Positions 23,822 through 34,034 of a stretch of 64,000 nucleotides of DNA are shown piece after piece. The DNA comes from Gigaspora rosea (lineage: Eukaryota > Glomeromycota > Glomeromycetes > Diversisporales > Gigasporaceae). The first letter of the stretch is position 1. Every line of letters starts with the position of its first letter. The stretch spans positions 89,033 through 153,032 of the forward strand of contig QKWP01000237.1 of NCBI GenBank assembly GCA_003550325.1, in the 5' to 3' direction. The notes beneath the pieces were generated by a model that was given only the letters and a program-made list of their open reading frames with translations, was not told where the DNA came from and did no database searches. The translations under genes were made by a program, and so were the position numbers.

Positions 23822-24970
23822 CTAAATTAGGGGTAATTTCGAATAATTTTTATGGAAGAATTCCCATGTTTGTTTTCCATAAGTTATACCGTTGGTCTGT
23901 GTTTGATCTTTAGATAAGCGGAGTTTGAGGTACGTTAATTTATTTGTGGAACTTCTGTGAATTTCAAATTCAAATATTGTGTTCCGGAATTTATGTAATA
24001 TTGTATCATCTTTAGATAATTCCGCTATTGTTGGATTTTCTCCAAATTTCTGGGCTATTATTTTTCTTTCTGCTTTATCAAATATAGATAAGTATTTGAG
24101 TCCTTTGTATGATTTTTCTATTGTTTGGATTTTATGCTCGATTCTTCTAAGGGGCCTAATTGATTCTTGAATTTTTTTCTTGTATTTAATTAAGGTCTGG
24201 ATTTCATATGATGATAACTTTCCAAATTTTAGTGCTAATACCGGGAATTGTTTGTCCACGATTTCAGGTATTTCTTCCTCTGGTATTTCTAAGTCTATAT
24301 CGTTTAGGAAGTTGAAGGTTTCTTGAGTTCGTTGTGATTGTTTTTCCAATTTTATTTTTATTTCTTCTAATTTTTGCATATTTATTGGTAATTCTAGTAC
24401 GTCTTGTCCGTAGGTTTTTATTTTTCCGTCTATTAGTTCTATATTTTCTTCAAGTATGGGTATTAATTCATTCCGGTGTTTTAGTAAGTCTTTTATTTTG
24501 TAGAGGTCCCATGGTCCTAAAGTATGTGGTTCTGTGTGTTTTGGTGGTTCTTCTAATGGGTGTAGGTAGATTGCTAAAGTTACTATATATTTCGCTTCTT
24601 TTTGTAGGCAAGGTTCTGCTCTCCATTCTTTAGTTGAGTAGCATGTTTCTTCAAATATTTTTAATAATTTTTCGTTTCTTAGAACAATTTCTGCTTCTTC
24701 AAAGCATTCTCTTATTACACATACATCTATATTTTCATTCTTTTCATAAATTGCTTTTCCTCCGGGTCCGTTTAATTTTAAATAAAAGTCTTTATTTGGA
24801 TTTATTCTTTGAGCTAGTAATATACATATTTCATTTTCTATTTCTGTGAATAATATTAATTGGGTCATTTTCCGTTCTGGGAGGAATGATATTATTTCAT
24901 TTTCATTGTAAAGGTTGTTCCAGTATTGAAATAGGTTCTCGTTCCCAATATCGTTCATGGTATTTTTCAA
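23822..24970 (-). CDS. Nudix-like protein with helical C-terminal region (cassette ORF E)
   Basis: 382 residues. Residues 37-150 look like a Nudix hydrolase fold: LILFTEIENEICILLAQR, then LNGPGGKAIYEKNEN and the helix IRECFEEAEI. Against the Nudix box G-x5-E-x7-R-E-U-x-E-E-x-G-U, the E79-x7-R87-E88-C-F-E91-E92 core is complete, so the Mg-binding glutamates are kept. Two extra residues lie between the glycine and E79, and the box's final Gly is Glu94. Nudix enzymes cleave nucleoside diphosphates linked to another moiety; the substrate cannot be predicted. Residues about 190-382 are charged and helical with no recognised domain. The start overlaps the end of ORF D by 68 nt in another frame; the second Met at residue 5 is also possible. 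The frame is intact, unlike most genes around it. Confidence 0.7.
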   Translation of the reverse strand: MKNTMNDIGNENLFQYWNNLYNENEIISFLPERKMTQLILFTEIENEICILLAQRINPNKDFYLKLNGPGGKAIYEKNENIDVCVIRECFEEAEIVLRNEKLLKIFEETCYSTKEWRAEPCLQKEAKYIVTLAIYLHPLEEPPKHTEPHTLGPWDLYKIKDLLKHRNELIPILEENIELIDGKIKTYGQDVLELPINMQKLEEIKIKLEKQSQRTQETFNFLNDIDLEIPEEEIPEIVDKQFPVLALKFGKLSSYEIQTLIKYKKKIQESIRPLRRIEHKIQTIEKSYKGLKYLSIFDKAERKIIAQKFGENPTIAELSKDDTILHKFRNTIFEFEIHRSSTNKLTYLKLRLSKDQTQTNGITYGKQTWEFFHKNYSKLPLI

Positions 24971-25514
24971 GTTCTTCGTATGTTTCTACTATTGTATAAT
25001 GATTTGCTATCCAAATTCCTACTTGTTTTTCGTATAATTCTTCAAGGAATTTTATGTAGGAGCTTTGTAAGCGTTCCTGTTTTTCTTTTTCTGGTTGTGC
25101 TTGATAATATGGGCTATGAGTTTGTTCTTGGTACTCTATTGTCAGATTGATTCTTCTGATTGTGTCTACTATTTCCCAGTATTCTTCGTTTTCGTAGCAA
25201 TTATGTATATTGAGTGTTTCGTTATTTTTAGATTCGTATCGTAGTGCTAGTTCAAATAATTCTGCCTTTAGGTCTGATTTTAGTTTCTCTAAGTTTTTAT
25301 ATAAAACTTCTATGGATTCTTTTCTTTTGTTCTTTTTGATATATTTAGTTTCTCCTAAATCTTCTGGTTTTACAAGGAATAAATGATATTGTTCAAATAA
25401 ATATTCTGGTCTAATATATTTTAGTTTTAGTTTTATTCTTCTTGTTATTGCTAAGTGGCTAAAGTATTGTGATCTATAATTACTGGTTGATTCGGATTGA
25501 GAGTTGTAACTCAT
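24903..25514 (-). CDS. Uncharacterised charged helical protein (cassette ORF D)
   Basis: 203 residues, rich in Glu, Lys, Tyr and Ile, with predicted helices (LYKNLEKLKSDLKAELFELA) and no signal peptide or membrane segment. It shares a motif with ORF B: LNIHNCYENEEYW here against LNIYNCYSDNHTW there, in a similar position after a helical LYK(N/K)L(E/D)-L segment. ORFs B and D therefore look like diverged tandem duplicates. Its ATG lies inside the last 35 nt of ORF C, and its own last 68 nt overlap ORF E. I recognise no family. Confidence 0.6.
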   Translation of the reverse strand: MSYNSQSESTSNYRSQYFSHLAITRRIKLKLKYIRPEYLFEQYHLFLVKPEDLGETKYIKKNKRKESIEVLYKNLEKLKSDLKAELFELALRYESKNNETLNIHNCYENEEYWEIVDTIRRINLTIEYQEQTHSPYYQAQPEKEKQERLQSSYIKFLEELYEKQVGIWIANHYTIVETYEELEKYHERYWEREPISILEQPLQ

Positions 25515-25650
25515 TTGTATTTTTGTATGGGTTTGTTTTTATCCAATAAACTAATAATAAGGGTGTTGATATTATTACTATGACTAATAATATAAATGCT
25601 ATTAATGTTGAAATATAGTATTGCGAAATATCTAAATCTAAAGATTGCAT
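25480..25650 (-). CDS. 56-residue single-pass membrane protein (cassette ORF C)
   Basis: Starts MQSLDLDISQYYISTLIAFI and continues LLVIVIISTPLLLVYWIKTN: one strong transmembrane helix at about residues 12-36, a short acidic N-terminal part and a basic/polar C-terminal part. Its ATG (25650-25648) overlaps the ORF B stop as TAATG, and its last 35 nt overlap ORF D. Small, overlapping membrane ORFs of this kind are a habit of viruses and phages. It is easily missed because of its size. The function is unknown. Confidence 0.6.
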   Translation of the reverse strand: MQSLDLDISQYYISTLIAFILLVIVIISTPLLLVYWIKTNPYKNTNELQLSIRINQ

Positions 25651-26116
25651 TAAGATGCTTTTTCAATAGTGCTTTCTATTCTTTGATGGAATTGGTCTCC
25701 TTTAATGTTTAGGATAATATTTTCTATTATATCTGCATATAAATTATTTGCAGCAACTATTCCTATCTTGTGTCCTAAATAGGGCTGATAAACCTGTTCT
25801 TGTAGTTTAAAGACACTTCTCGTTATTGTTAATTTGTTCCAGGTATGATTATCTGAGTAGCAATTGTAGATATTTAATTTTCCTACTGTATCGCAAGTTT
25901 CTTCTCTTTTAATAAGATATGCCCTATATTATTAATTATTATAGAGTGTAAATAGTCAAGCTTTTTGTATAGCTTTTCGTGTTCTAAATATTCTGGTTCT
26001 ATTTCTTTTATGTCTGATGCAATTGTGCAATATCCGTATTCTTCTATTTTTCTTCTGGATCTTTTAAAATATTCTTCTTTCAATTCTTTTATTATTATTT
26101 CTTCTTTAATATTCAT
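25650..26116 (-). CDS. Uncharacterised protein with one frameshift (cassette ORF B)
   Basis: The ATG at 26116 follows the ORF A stop with no gap. The first frame encodes MNIKEEIIIKELKEEYFKRS and later LYKKLDYLHSIIINNIGHIL, then a shift near 25900-25915 (in an AAAAGAGAAGAAA tract) is needed to continue REETCDTVGKLNIYNCYSDN, to HQRIESTIEKAS and the TAA at 25652-25650. Read as one gene it is about 150 residues. The downstream frame shares the LNI(Y/H)NCY motif with ORF D, which supports that both halves belong together. The shift could be a mutation, a sequencing error or programmed; the sequence does not decide. Confidence 0.5.
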
Positions 26117-26581
26117 TTAAAGTGAGTTAGATCTTGTTCTTTTGGGTTTTTCAGTTGGTTTGTTATTTTTCAGTAATATTCTATTGATTATCTTGTCAGT
26201 GGCCTGTTCGAGTCTTTCTTTTTCTTTTCTTAACTCCTTCACTTCCTTTGTTTTGTCTATGAATTCTTGGCTAAGTTTATTTATTTCCGAATATGCTGAT
26301 TCGTAACTTTCTTCCTCTTTGAAGTATATTTTATTTCTTGCTCCTTCAGAGTATAATATATTATCAATAGCTTCTAGGTGATGTAATATTAAATGGTGGA
26401 ATCTGAATGGTAATATTGTGAACTGGTTGTTATAATCTCCATAGTAGAATTCTGTTTCTCCTGTTTCCGGATTGTCTTCAAATATTATGCAAAATTCTGG
26501 TAATTCTGCTAATAATCTTTTCTTTATTCCTTCGATTTGTGCTTGTGTGTTATCTAGGAAATTATTGTAAATAACGGCCAT
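26117..26581 (-). CDS. Uncharacterised coiled-coil protein (cassette ORF A)
   Basis: From the ATG at 26581 the protein has 154 residues: an N-terminal globular part (FCIIFEDNPETGETEFYYGD), then a long predicted coiled coil (INKLSQEFIDKTKEVKELRK, continuing to KERLEQATDK) and a basic tail (KPTEKPKRTRSNSL). The frame is open upstream to 26662, but that part overlaps the end of the retroelement pol frame and is probably not native. The stop at 26119-26117 is directly followed by the ORF B ATG. ORFs A to E thus run A|B (0 nt), B/C (1-nt overlap), C/D (35 nt) and D/E (68 nt). No family is recognised. Confidence 0.55.
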   Translation of the reverse strand: MAVIYNNFLDNTQAQIEGIKKRLLAELPEFCIIFEDNPETGETEFYYGDYNNQFTILPFRFHHLILHHLEAIDNILYSEGARNKIYFKEEESYESAYSEINKLSQEFIDKTKEVKELRKEKERLEQATDKIINRILLKNNKPTEKPKRTRSNSL

Positions 26582-28273
26582 TCTGGGACCACCACCGTTG
26601 TTCCTGCTCTGCAACTTTTCACATGACGGAGTACTTTTTGCACCAAAAGCAGAGGCGGGCACACATAATTTACCTCATTCTCCCACCTCTGGGTGAAACA
26701 ATTTATCGCTTCCGCTCTAGTGCAGAAGTAGTAGCTATTGAATCTTCGTAATTTCGCATTTATATGGGACGCCATACGATCGATCGAGTGTGGTCCGAAA
26801 GTCCTCTCTATCTCCCGAAACACCTCCTCCTTGACGTACCAATCTGACAAATCGAAGACTCGGGTCCACAGGTCTGCCAAATTTTCCGCAAATGGTACCC
26901 ATCTTAACTCGTAAATCCAAATGTCCTTTTCTAAACTAACTTGCCAAAGCCTTCCGTAGGCATCCTTCTGCCACCACTGTCTTACTCCTAACCTCATTGT
27001 TGCTAAGGCCGTATAGTTGTCTATAAATATCAAGACCCAGAAACCCTTTAATAAATTTGCAAAGCTCTCGAGCCCCAGTAGAACCGAGCTGGCTTCCAGC
27101 TTTGCGATTTCCCGACAGTTGAACTTTTCCCCCCAGTTTCCAAATGCCATTAATCCTTCTAGTCTTGTGCACTATCCGGTCGTAGAAGCATCAACAAACA
27201 GGGTCTTTATCAACAATGGTCTCCAAGATGGGCGGCCGTTGTACCTTTCCAAATTTTCTACCAACCAACGTATATCCATCTTCGCTTGGTCTGACAACCA
27301 AATTCTTTCGTCCCATTCCCAAAACTTCCTGTTTGTTGTATCCAAAAGGGAGTAAAACTCCAAACATCTCACTTGTGTCGGGGCAAAGGCACTTGCAAGA
27401 CTCTGGACCTTTCCTGTGATTCTTGCCAATTGTCTTGCCATAACCCACTCTACATCCGATAGTGTTTTCAGACATGTCTTTACCTTCTCCAATTTTGTCT
27501 CTGGTACTATCACCTGCACCTTTTCCGTGTCCATGAAGAGCCCATAAAATTTTATTTTCTTCGATGGTATCGGGCTGCTCTTGTCCCAGGCCAAAACAAA
27601 GCTGCAGTTTTTTAGGTCGGCAAGATAATCTCGTCCTGAATTTTCTCCAAAACAAGAGCTGAGATGTGTGCCACCCATATATCGTCTACGTGCAAACCCG
27701 AGGTTATTCTTTTTGACCTCCAATGAGCAATTAGTGCCCGAATTATCTTCGAAAAAATCCAAACTGCCTGTGACAGACCGAATGGCAGCACCCAATATTG
27801 GTACCAATTTTTCCCATTCTAAAACCCCAGAAAACGACAGGCTTCCTTGTCCATCAACACATGATGGTAGCCGTCTCTTAAATCCAACGTAACATTGACC
27901 AGTTTCTTCCTATTGACTTTAGTAGGCCACCTAGTCCCTCGAACCGAAATGACTTCTGCGGCAACTACCCGTTTAACTTCCTCAAGTCTATCACTAGACA
28001 GAAACGTTTCGGTCCCGGTTTTGGTACCAAGAAAATTGGGAAAACCTTGAGTAGAAGAGCCGGGTGGACTTCTGACATGCAACTCTCTCTATTGCACCCA
28101 ATTTTTCCAAACGTGCCAGTTCCTTCTCTAACCATTTTCCCTACTCTATTGACAATTTGTAGGGTTTCGGCACTTTGCTCTCGGCCAGACTCCATACGTC
28201 CCTTGGAAATAAAGGAACCTGATTTTTTAATCAACAAGCTACAACGGGTGGCGGGTTTATCTTTTCCATCCAA
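26554..28273 (-). pseudogene. DIRS-like retrotransposon pol (RT-RNase H-tail), broken
   Basis: In order: an RT palm start (FPIFLVPKPGPKRFCLVIDL), the first catalytic Asp in LDLRDGYHH, LPFGLSQAVW, then the YxDD box as HVDD at 27680-27694 (Tyr replaced by His). KSSPIPSKKIKFYGL and the thumb region follow. The RNase H domain has D in FVDAS, E in KLEA, D in FIDNYTAL and D in ENLADLWTR, and is followed by the tail FGPHSIDRMASHINAKLRRF...VLRHVKSCRAGTTVVVPEWP. This RT-RH-tail order is that of DIRS/Ngaro-type tyrosine-recombinase elements. Breaks are several frameshifts between 28100 and 27600 and a TAG at 27174-27172 where WG is expected. Homology ends at PEWP, about 26585, where cassette ORF A begins. 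No tyrosine recombinase was found. GC content is clearly above that of the flanks. Confidence 0.75.
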
Positions 28274-28384
28274 TACTTCACTGCCACTGACTCATGAATC
28301 TTTCCTACCACTTTTCTGCTCTGGTCCATATCGTCTATCTTTTTCTCTTCGCCCTTCTGTTCGTTTTCTTTTTCCCAAGCGTAG

Positions 28385-29499
28385 TCACCTACTTTCGTCA
28401 CTGGTTTTGTTCCGAAAAAATCCACTTCCTCTTGTGCTTCCTTCTGCCAACCTTGAAGCGCATACAGAAGCCATGTGACCAGCGCCCCCACAATAATAGC
28501 AGGTCAACTGCTTACTCGTTTTACTAAACATACCCTGGTAAGTTGGGCCCAGGTTTGGGAACACACCGTGGTTTTGATGAGGTTGTAGAGGCAGTGTTGC
28601 CAGGGTGGACGGAGTGGGTGGAGTGTACTGCATATATGGGTGGGGAAACAGATATGGTGTATAGTAGTTTGCTCTTGAACTCCAACCCCCAAACCTTTTT
28701 TCTTTGGTTTGCCAAGTCCTTCGATTGTAAGGTACGGCATAACCTTCTTGTGATTTCGCTTGTTTTCTTGCCTCCGCCAACAAATTCTTAAATTCATCAC
28801 CCTCATTTGGTACTGGCTTTGGAATTTTTCTAGCTACAGTCCAACCTTCTTCCTCAGCAACCCTTAGAGTAAATGCTCTTAGTCTCAATCGTTCCTGAAC
28901 TTCCTCAAGTTTTTCCTTCGAATCTTCCTAGATCGCTTTTTGGAGCAGGGCCCCAGCATCACACACCGAATCATACTCATATTGGTCCCGTGCCCTTTTG
29001 AACTTCTTTTTGGTGAAGCTTGTTTCAATTGCACTGAACCCGGTTACCTTCGCCATTCACTGTTGCAGACTTCTATCCAAAACTCTTGAAAGGAGGCTGT
29101 TAATTTCTCGTCAATCTTTTCTTCCAATTTATTATTAAAGTAGGCAAAAAAAGCCTCATTTTGGTCATCAATTTCCTCTTGCAAGGGAGGTCCGTTTCTT
29201 TTTGCATGCTCCTCACCGAAATTTCAGTCTGTTGATTTCCCTTTTCCTAGTTCCGGTTGCTCCCGGTCCTTTTCCGGTTCCAGTTCAGGCTCACGTTCAC
29301 TCCAAAAAGTCTCTAAGCAGTTTACTAGTTCTGTTTTGCTACCTTCTGTCTGAAGGCCACATTTAAAACACATTATTCTTAAATCCGAAGTTCGTAGGCG
29401 ATTCCAACCTACTACATCGTTAGTTTCTTGTTGTGAGGTAGTAGCTTCACTACTAACTTCAATAGGTGTTTCTTGTGTTTCTTGTGCTTCTTCTGTCAT
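28385..29499 (-). pseudogene. DIRS-like gag with SAP domain and CCHC knuckle, broken
   Basis: 29499-29224 encodes an acidic N terminus and a SAP-type helix-extended-helix motif (LRTSDLRIMCFKCGLQTEGS, then KTELVNCLETFW), usually DNA-binding. 28888-28385 encodes a Pro/Tyr-rich linker and the zinc knuckle CYYCGGAGHMASVC. Between them the frame is broken (about 29220-28890), but protein-like sequence such as EEKIDEKLTASFQEFW continues across it. The order SAP, helical capsid-like part, CCHC fits a gag polyprotein upstream of the RT. Confidence 0.65.
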
Positions 29500-30330
29500 A
29501 CTTGATTACTTGTTACTTGTTACTACAGGCTGGCTTCTTCTTGCGACGTAGCTAGACACAAAGGTCAAGCAGAAAATTCAAGAACAAAGAAATCGACAGA
29601 TCATTGAGTTACTCAAATACAAATACGGTCCGATCCACACCATGACTCATCGTCACGTGCAGATCCAGTGACTCACAATAATGTCCCGCCTTGTGACTTC
29701 GTTCACAAGTGGGTCGTTAGTGTGCCAAATAGTACTTAATTTAAACCTCCATTTTAACCATGGTCAAAGGAACAGTGAGTAAGCTTTATAACCGATTTTT
29801 TACGACTTACGATAAAAATCTCAATAATTCCAATATAAACTAAAACTTAATTAAAGATGGGTAACGAAATTATTTTGTAATGAAAATATTGTCGACAAAA
29901 CTTTAACAATTGATGATTGATGAAATTCTTGACGATTAACGAAACATGACGAAATTAATTTAACCAATAAAATATGAAAGTGCAGTTTCCACTCTGTCTA
30001 TGAGCTTTTTTGGATATTTGAATCTTAAATTCTTTCAAAATTACTGTTATTAAATTCCAATTAATTCATATAGTAATTTTTTATTTGACAAACTTTTTTC
30101 ATTAAATTATCAATTCGTTAAAAAATGTTAACTCCACAAAAATAACGAACTCATAAAACTTTAATTTTTAGCTTTATATTATATTAAATCTGAAATAGTT
30201 AATTTTTTTTTACTAATATGTCAAGTCAAAAGCATTATACGTGCTTTTATATTGGAATAATCTAGTCTGATATAACGGAGGTGAATTTTATTTGATGAAT
30301 GCAGTTTACATTAGTTAGTAACAGGACATG
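29500..30330. other. Retroelement leader, a satellite fragment and intergenic DNA
   Basis: 29500-29750 stays GC-richer and includes a hairpin (CTTGTGACTTCGTTCACAAG, near 29692-29711), possibly part of the retroelement terminus. 29772-29856 is a single ~110-bp satellite unit in forward orientation. The remainder up to the hAT target site is plain AT-rich DNA. No terminal repeats of the retroelement were identified. Confidence 0.45.
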
Positions 30331-31464
30331 CTTCAGGATAGTATTTGTACCCGTTCAAAAAAATGCTATCCGGATATCCGACGGGTAAACCCACGAATTA
30401 TCCAGGTGATCGACAGATATACTCGGATATAAAATTCTACCCAGTTTACCCAGGTGATTAGCAAATATATCCGGATAAAATTCTACCCGGTTTACCCGGG
30501 TGATTGAAGCATATATTGGATTGGAGGAATGTTGCACAACATGTACTACATATTAGCAGCCACGAATACCAAAAAATTATAATCTTTGTTTTTATTAACT
30601 ACCTAGAGATTGGGAAAACTTCTACCTGAGTAGTATTAAATTATCCGGGCTATTCGGTAAATTACCATGTCACATAATAGTAATTTTACCCAAGTATTCT
30701 CTAAAACTACAAAGTAATGTTGCAATCACGAAGTAATCGGAAGTTGGATTAGAGGTATGTTTGAACATTTAAGTTTAGCTTGTAGATACCATATAAATTA
30801 TGAAACTCGGCAACTTTTTTTTTTTGAAAACTTATTTTTTGTAATCCAAATATAAATCTGACTATAATATAGGTCGATAATATGAAGTTGAGCGTTAATA
30901 GATTTTATGAGAATAATTAAAGCGAAATAGCAGGGTACAACGATATTAAACAAATTAATTAATTTGATATTGGAGCGAGTACTTCTGACTTTTTTTTTTA
31001 TTAGCCATTAGTGTTCTAAAATAGGGCTAAATATTTATTTTTTGTATTTTTTGTTTTTGGTCATTTTTAGTTTATTTTTTTTCTTTTTTGATTCGTAGTA
31101 TGTAATGTTTTTCTTTAATAAAATTAAGCCTATCAGAGTTTTATCTATGATAAGATTGTAATGTTATCGAAATTTCATAGTAAAGACTTCTGTTGGTATT
31201 AACTCATTACAAATATAGTTATCTATATGCATATGAGTTTTTATTCGTGACAATTTAGAATTTCGATTGATTAAACAATACTATATCGATATATATAGCT
31301 TACAGGAAGGAGTTTATAAAGCAAACCATAATAGTTTGTTGCAAGCATGCTATTTATTGAATTTATTTATTTCATATTAAATTGATCTTTTAACTAATTG
31401 TTAAATATTTGGTTACATTTATATTTTTAGGTAACTTTAGTGAAGTGAATAAAAAAAACTATTA

Positions 31465-34034
31465 TTACGCCCAAGTATTTTTACAATATAAGCTATTTCG
31501 TTTAACAAATAGCAATTCATTAGCTACCTCAGGAGACAAGCGAGTTCTTTTATAAGTTATTTGATTTCCTGCATCAGAAAAAAGCTGTTCACTTGAAACA
31601 GAAGTGGTAGGAATTGATAGGTATTTACGTGCTATCCTGCTTAATATAGGGAAGGTGTGTTTGTTAGTATTCCACCACTGATAAGCATCTGTGGTTTCAG
31701 GCTGAGTTGGTGTAACTGTTTCATTTAAATAATTATCTATCTCAATTTCATGGTTTACTCGTGTTAGATTATGACTAAATATTCTTTTCATAAATGTAGG
31801 TGCAGATGAAGAGGATAAGGAGGATACTCCGATTCCTGAGTCTTCAACTGACTCAATAGCCATGACTGTACTCTGCCAAGTCTTAAACTCAACACGTAGC
31901 TTTTCAATTGTTCTGTTTCGCATTTCATTTGACCATATTTCCATTAATTTTAATCTTGGGTCTAATAGGGTAGCAATCAACCCGATATATTCTGAATCAC
32001 CCCAATAATGTTCAAGAGAATTATAAATATCTCTTCGAACTTCAGAAATTATTGCATCATTTGATAATCGCCTTTTGCAGTTAGTCACATTTTGTGCATC
32101 TGCATCATCTGAATTTTTATCATCAAAACTGTCATCTTCAGTTGACATTTTATCTTAAATATAATGATTTAATATTTAGTATTAATAAATAATGATAATT
32201 ATTAGGTTACACAAAGTTAACTAATTGGGTTCCATAACTCGGGCAGTCAGCATTTGAAAATTATAAAAAAAAATTTTAATAACCAGGTAGGTTTTAAAAA
32301 ATTTTTTGAATAAAAAATTTTATTAAAAAAAAAGCTTGCCAGCCGGTTCATTTAAAAGCTTTATATTATAAAACCTCAATAAGTAATTTTGTACTTAAAA
32401 TTAAATGTTAAAAATTTTTTATTTTTACTTTCAGGTACATTTTCATCAATAGCTTCGATTTCATCTGAAGTAGATGTATTATAATCAAAAAATTCTAATT
32501 TTAATGCTTCAATGGCTGGATTGACAACTGAAAGAGTAGCATAATGGACACCACTCAGATAAGTCATTAGTTCATCAAAGGGCTTAAATACATTTACTAA
32601 ATTTTGTAACAATATCCATTCGGGGTTTTTGAGCATAAGACGATTTAGTTTATTAGAGTCTTCTCTAACGCCATTCTCATTTCCTAGATGTAAAGTGGCA
32701 GAAAGCCATTCAATTGCTGAGCGCAATACTAAAAGTCTTTGCTAGGATTTATACATCGAATTCCATCTGGTCTTTACATCATTAATGGTGTGTAAAATTT
32801 TTGACTTAGATTCTAACATTTCTAAATTATCATTATCATTAATTTCTGTCACAGATGGTAGGTTGTCATCAGAACTATGTAATTGAATTGGAGTTGAGGC
32901 AGTTTTACTATGTTGAGCCAATTCAATTTGTGCCTGGTCAAGACGTTGACTCTGCTTCGATGATTTAAAGAATTTAATAAGTTTATAGATTCTTCGGGTA
33001 TATGGATTTATAACTTTTAGTGCTTTGATAACAGTAAGTTGAAGAGTATGGGCAGAGCAGGCAATACGTTCTACACCATCCCAGGTATTGATAGCTTTTT
33101 TTATATTTGAGCCGTTATCTGTAACTGCACAAACTATTTTTTTAGCCAATTCAAATTCATTGATTTTTTGATATAGATATTCTTTAATTCTTTCATTAGT
33201 ATGTGGGTAATCCATTTTTTCAACAGATAATATAGCATCACGAATCTCAAAATCTTGTGTCAACCAATGGACAGTTATACCAATATACCCATCATTATTT
33301 CTAGATATCCATAGATCCGTAGTAATTGAGGCAGTTTTACAGGTAGAATGAAGCAATTTTTTCAATTCTAATACACCTTTTTGGTACGCAATAGTAAGAT
33401 CTTTTCCAATATTTCTGCTATTTGGGGGTATAAATGCTGGATCAATTCTATTAATCATTTTTTTGTATCCTGCTCCATGGACTGTATTAAATGGCAATGA
33501 GTCAGTAACCAACCACTCAGCAGTTACTCTTCTTAGTTCTGCTTGTGTACTATATCTATGAGGAGTAATTTTTCTAACCATATTGTCAATTTGTAATTGG
33601 TGCTTGCCCGAATCTGACTTGAGATCATTTGGCCCTAAGATTCCATGCTTTGTTCGAAGATGAAGCTTCATATTACCAGTTGAACAATCATACTTGTATT
33701 TTGTATCACACTCAACCTCATTACCTTTTTTGAGTACCATTATCTTACAAACAGCATATCCTTTTATAACTTCAAAATAATCCCACACGTAGCTTGGGTT
33801 ATTTTCTTAGTTAATAATATTTACTCGAATTTTTTTAACATTTTTTTCTTTCATAGGTTCGTCAGTAGTTTTTCTTCAGGTTGCAATACTAGAAATTTCA
33901 CTTGAAACTTCACTATCTTGAGGGTCAGTATCAGATTCAATATAAGAGTCAGTGCAGAGATCAGAGCAAGGGTCGACATAAGGGTTTGTATAAAGATCAG
34001 AATAAGGGCTTTTATCAGAACTATGTTCATTATC
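31465..34034 (-). pseudogene. hAT transposase with BED finger, three nonsense codons
   Basis: Two exons, 34034-32429 and 32153-31465, are joined by a 275-nt GT-AG intron in phase 1. An acidic N terminus (MDNEHSSDKSPYSD) is followed by a BED zinc finger (VWDYFE...C...C...HLRTKH, about 33790-33640), the RNase H-like DDE core with first Asp in TTDLWISRNNDG and second in AVTDNGSN, the HTLQL motif, and the C-terminal dimerisation domain ([20 protein letters not shown] then [11 protein letters not shown]). Stops are TGA 33878-33876, TAA 33809-33807 and TAG 32744-32742. I found no frameshift. All three stops could have arisen by a single C-to-T or G-to-A change. It is the best-preserved transposase in the window. 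Confidence 0.85.

Noticed and set aside
24334-24849. Two plus-strand hydrophobic frames opposite the Nudix-like ORF
   Set aside because: Antisense of a purine-rich coding strand gives Leu/Phe-rich frames; they look like membrane proteins only by composition.
25650-26116. Programmed frameshift in cassette ORF B
   Set aside because: An A/G-rich tract is present, but no canonical slippery heptamer plus pseudoknot could be shown; mutation or sequencing error is equally likely.
27017-28527. Several plus-strand frames over the DIRS-like element
   Set aside because: Shadows of gag/pol on the opposite strand; no domains.
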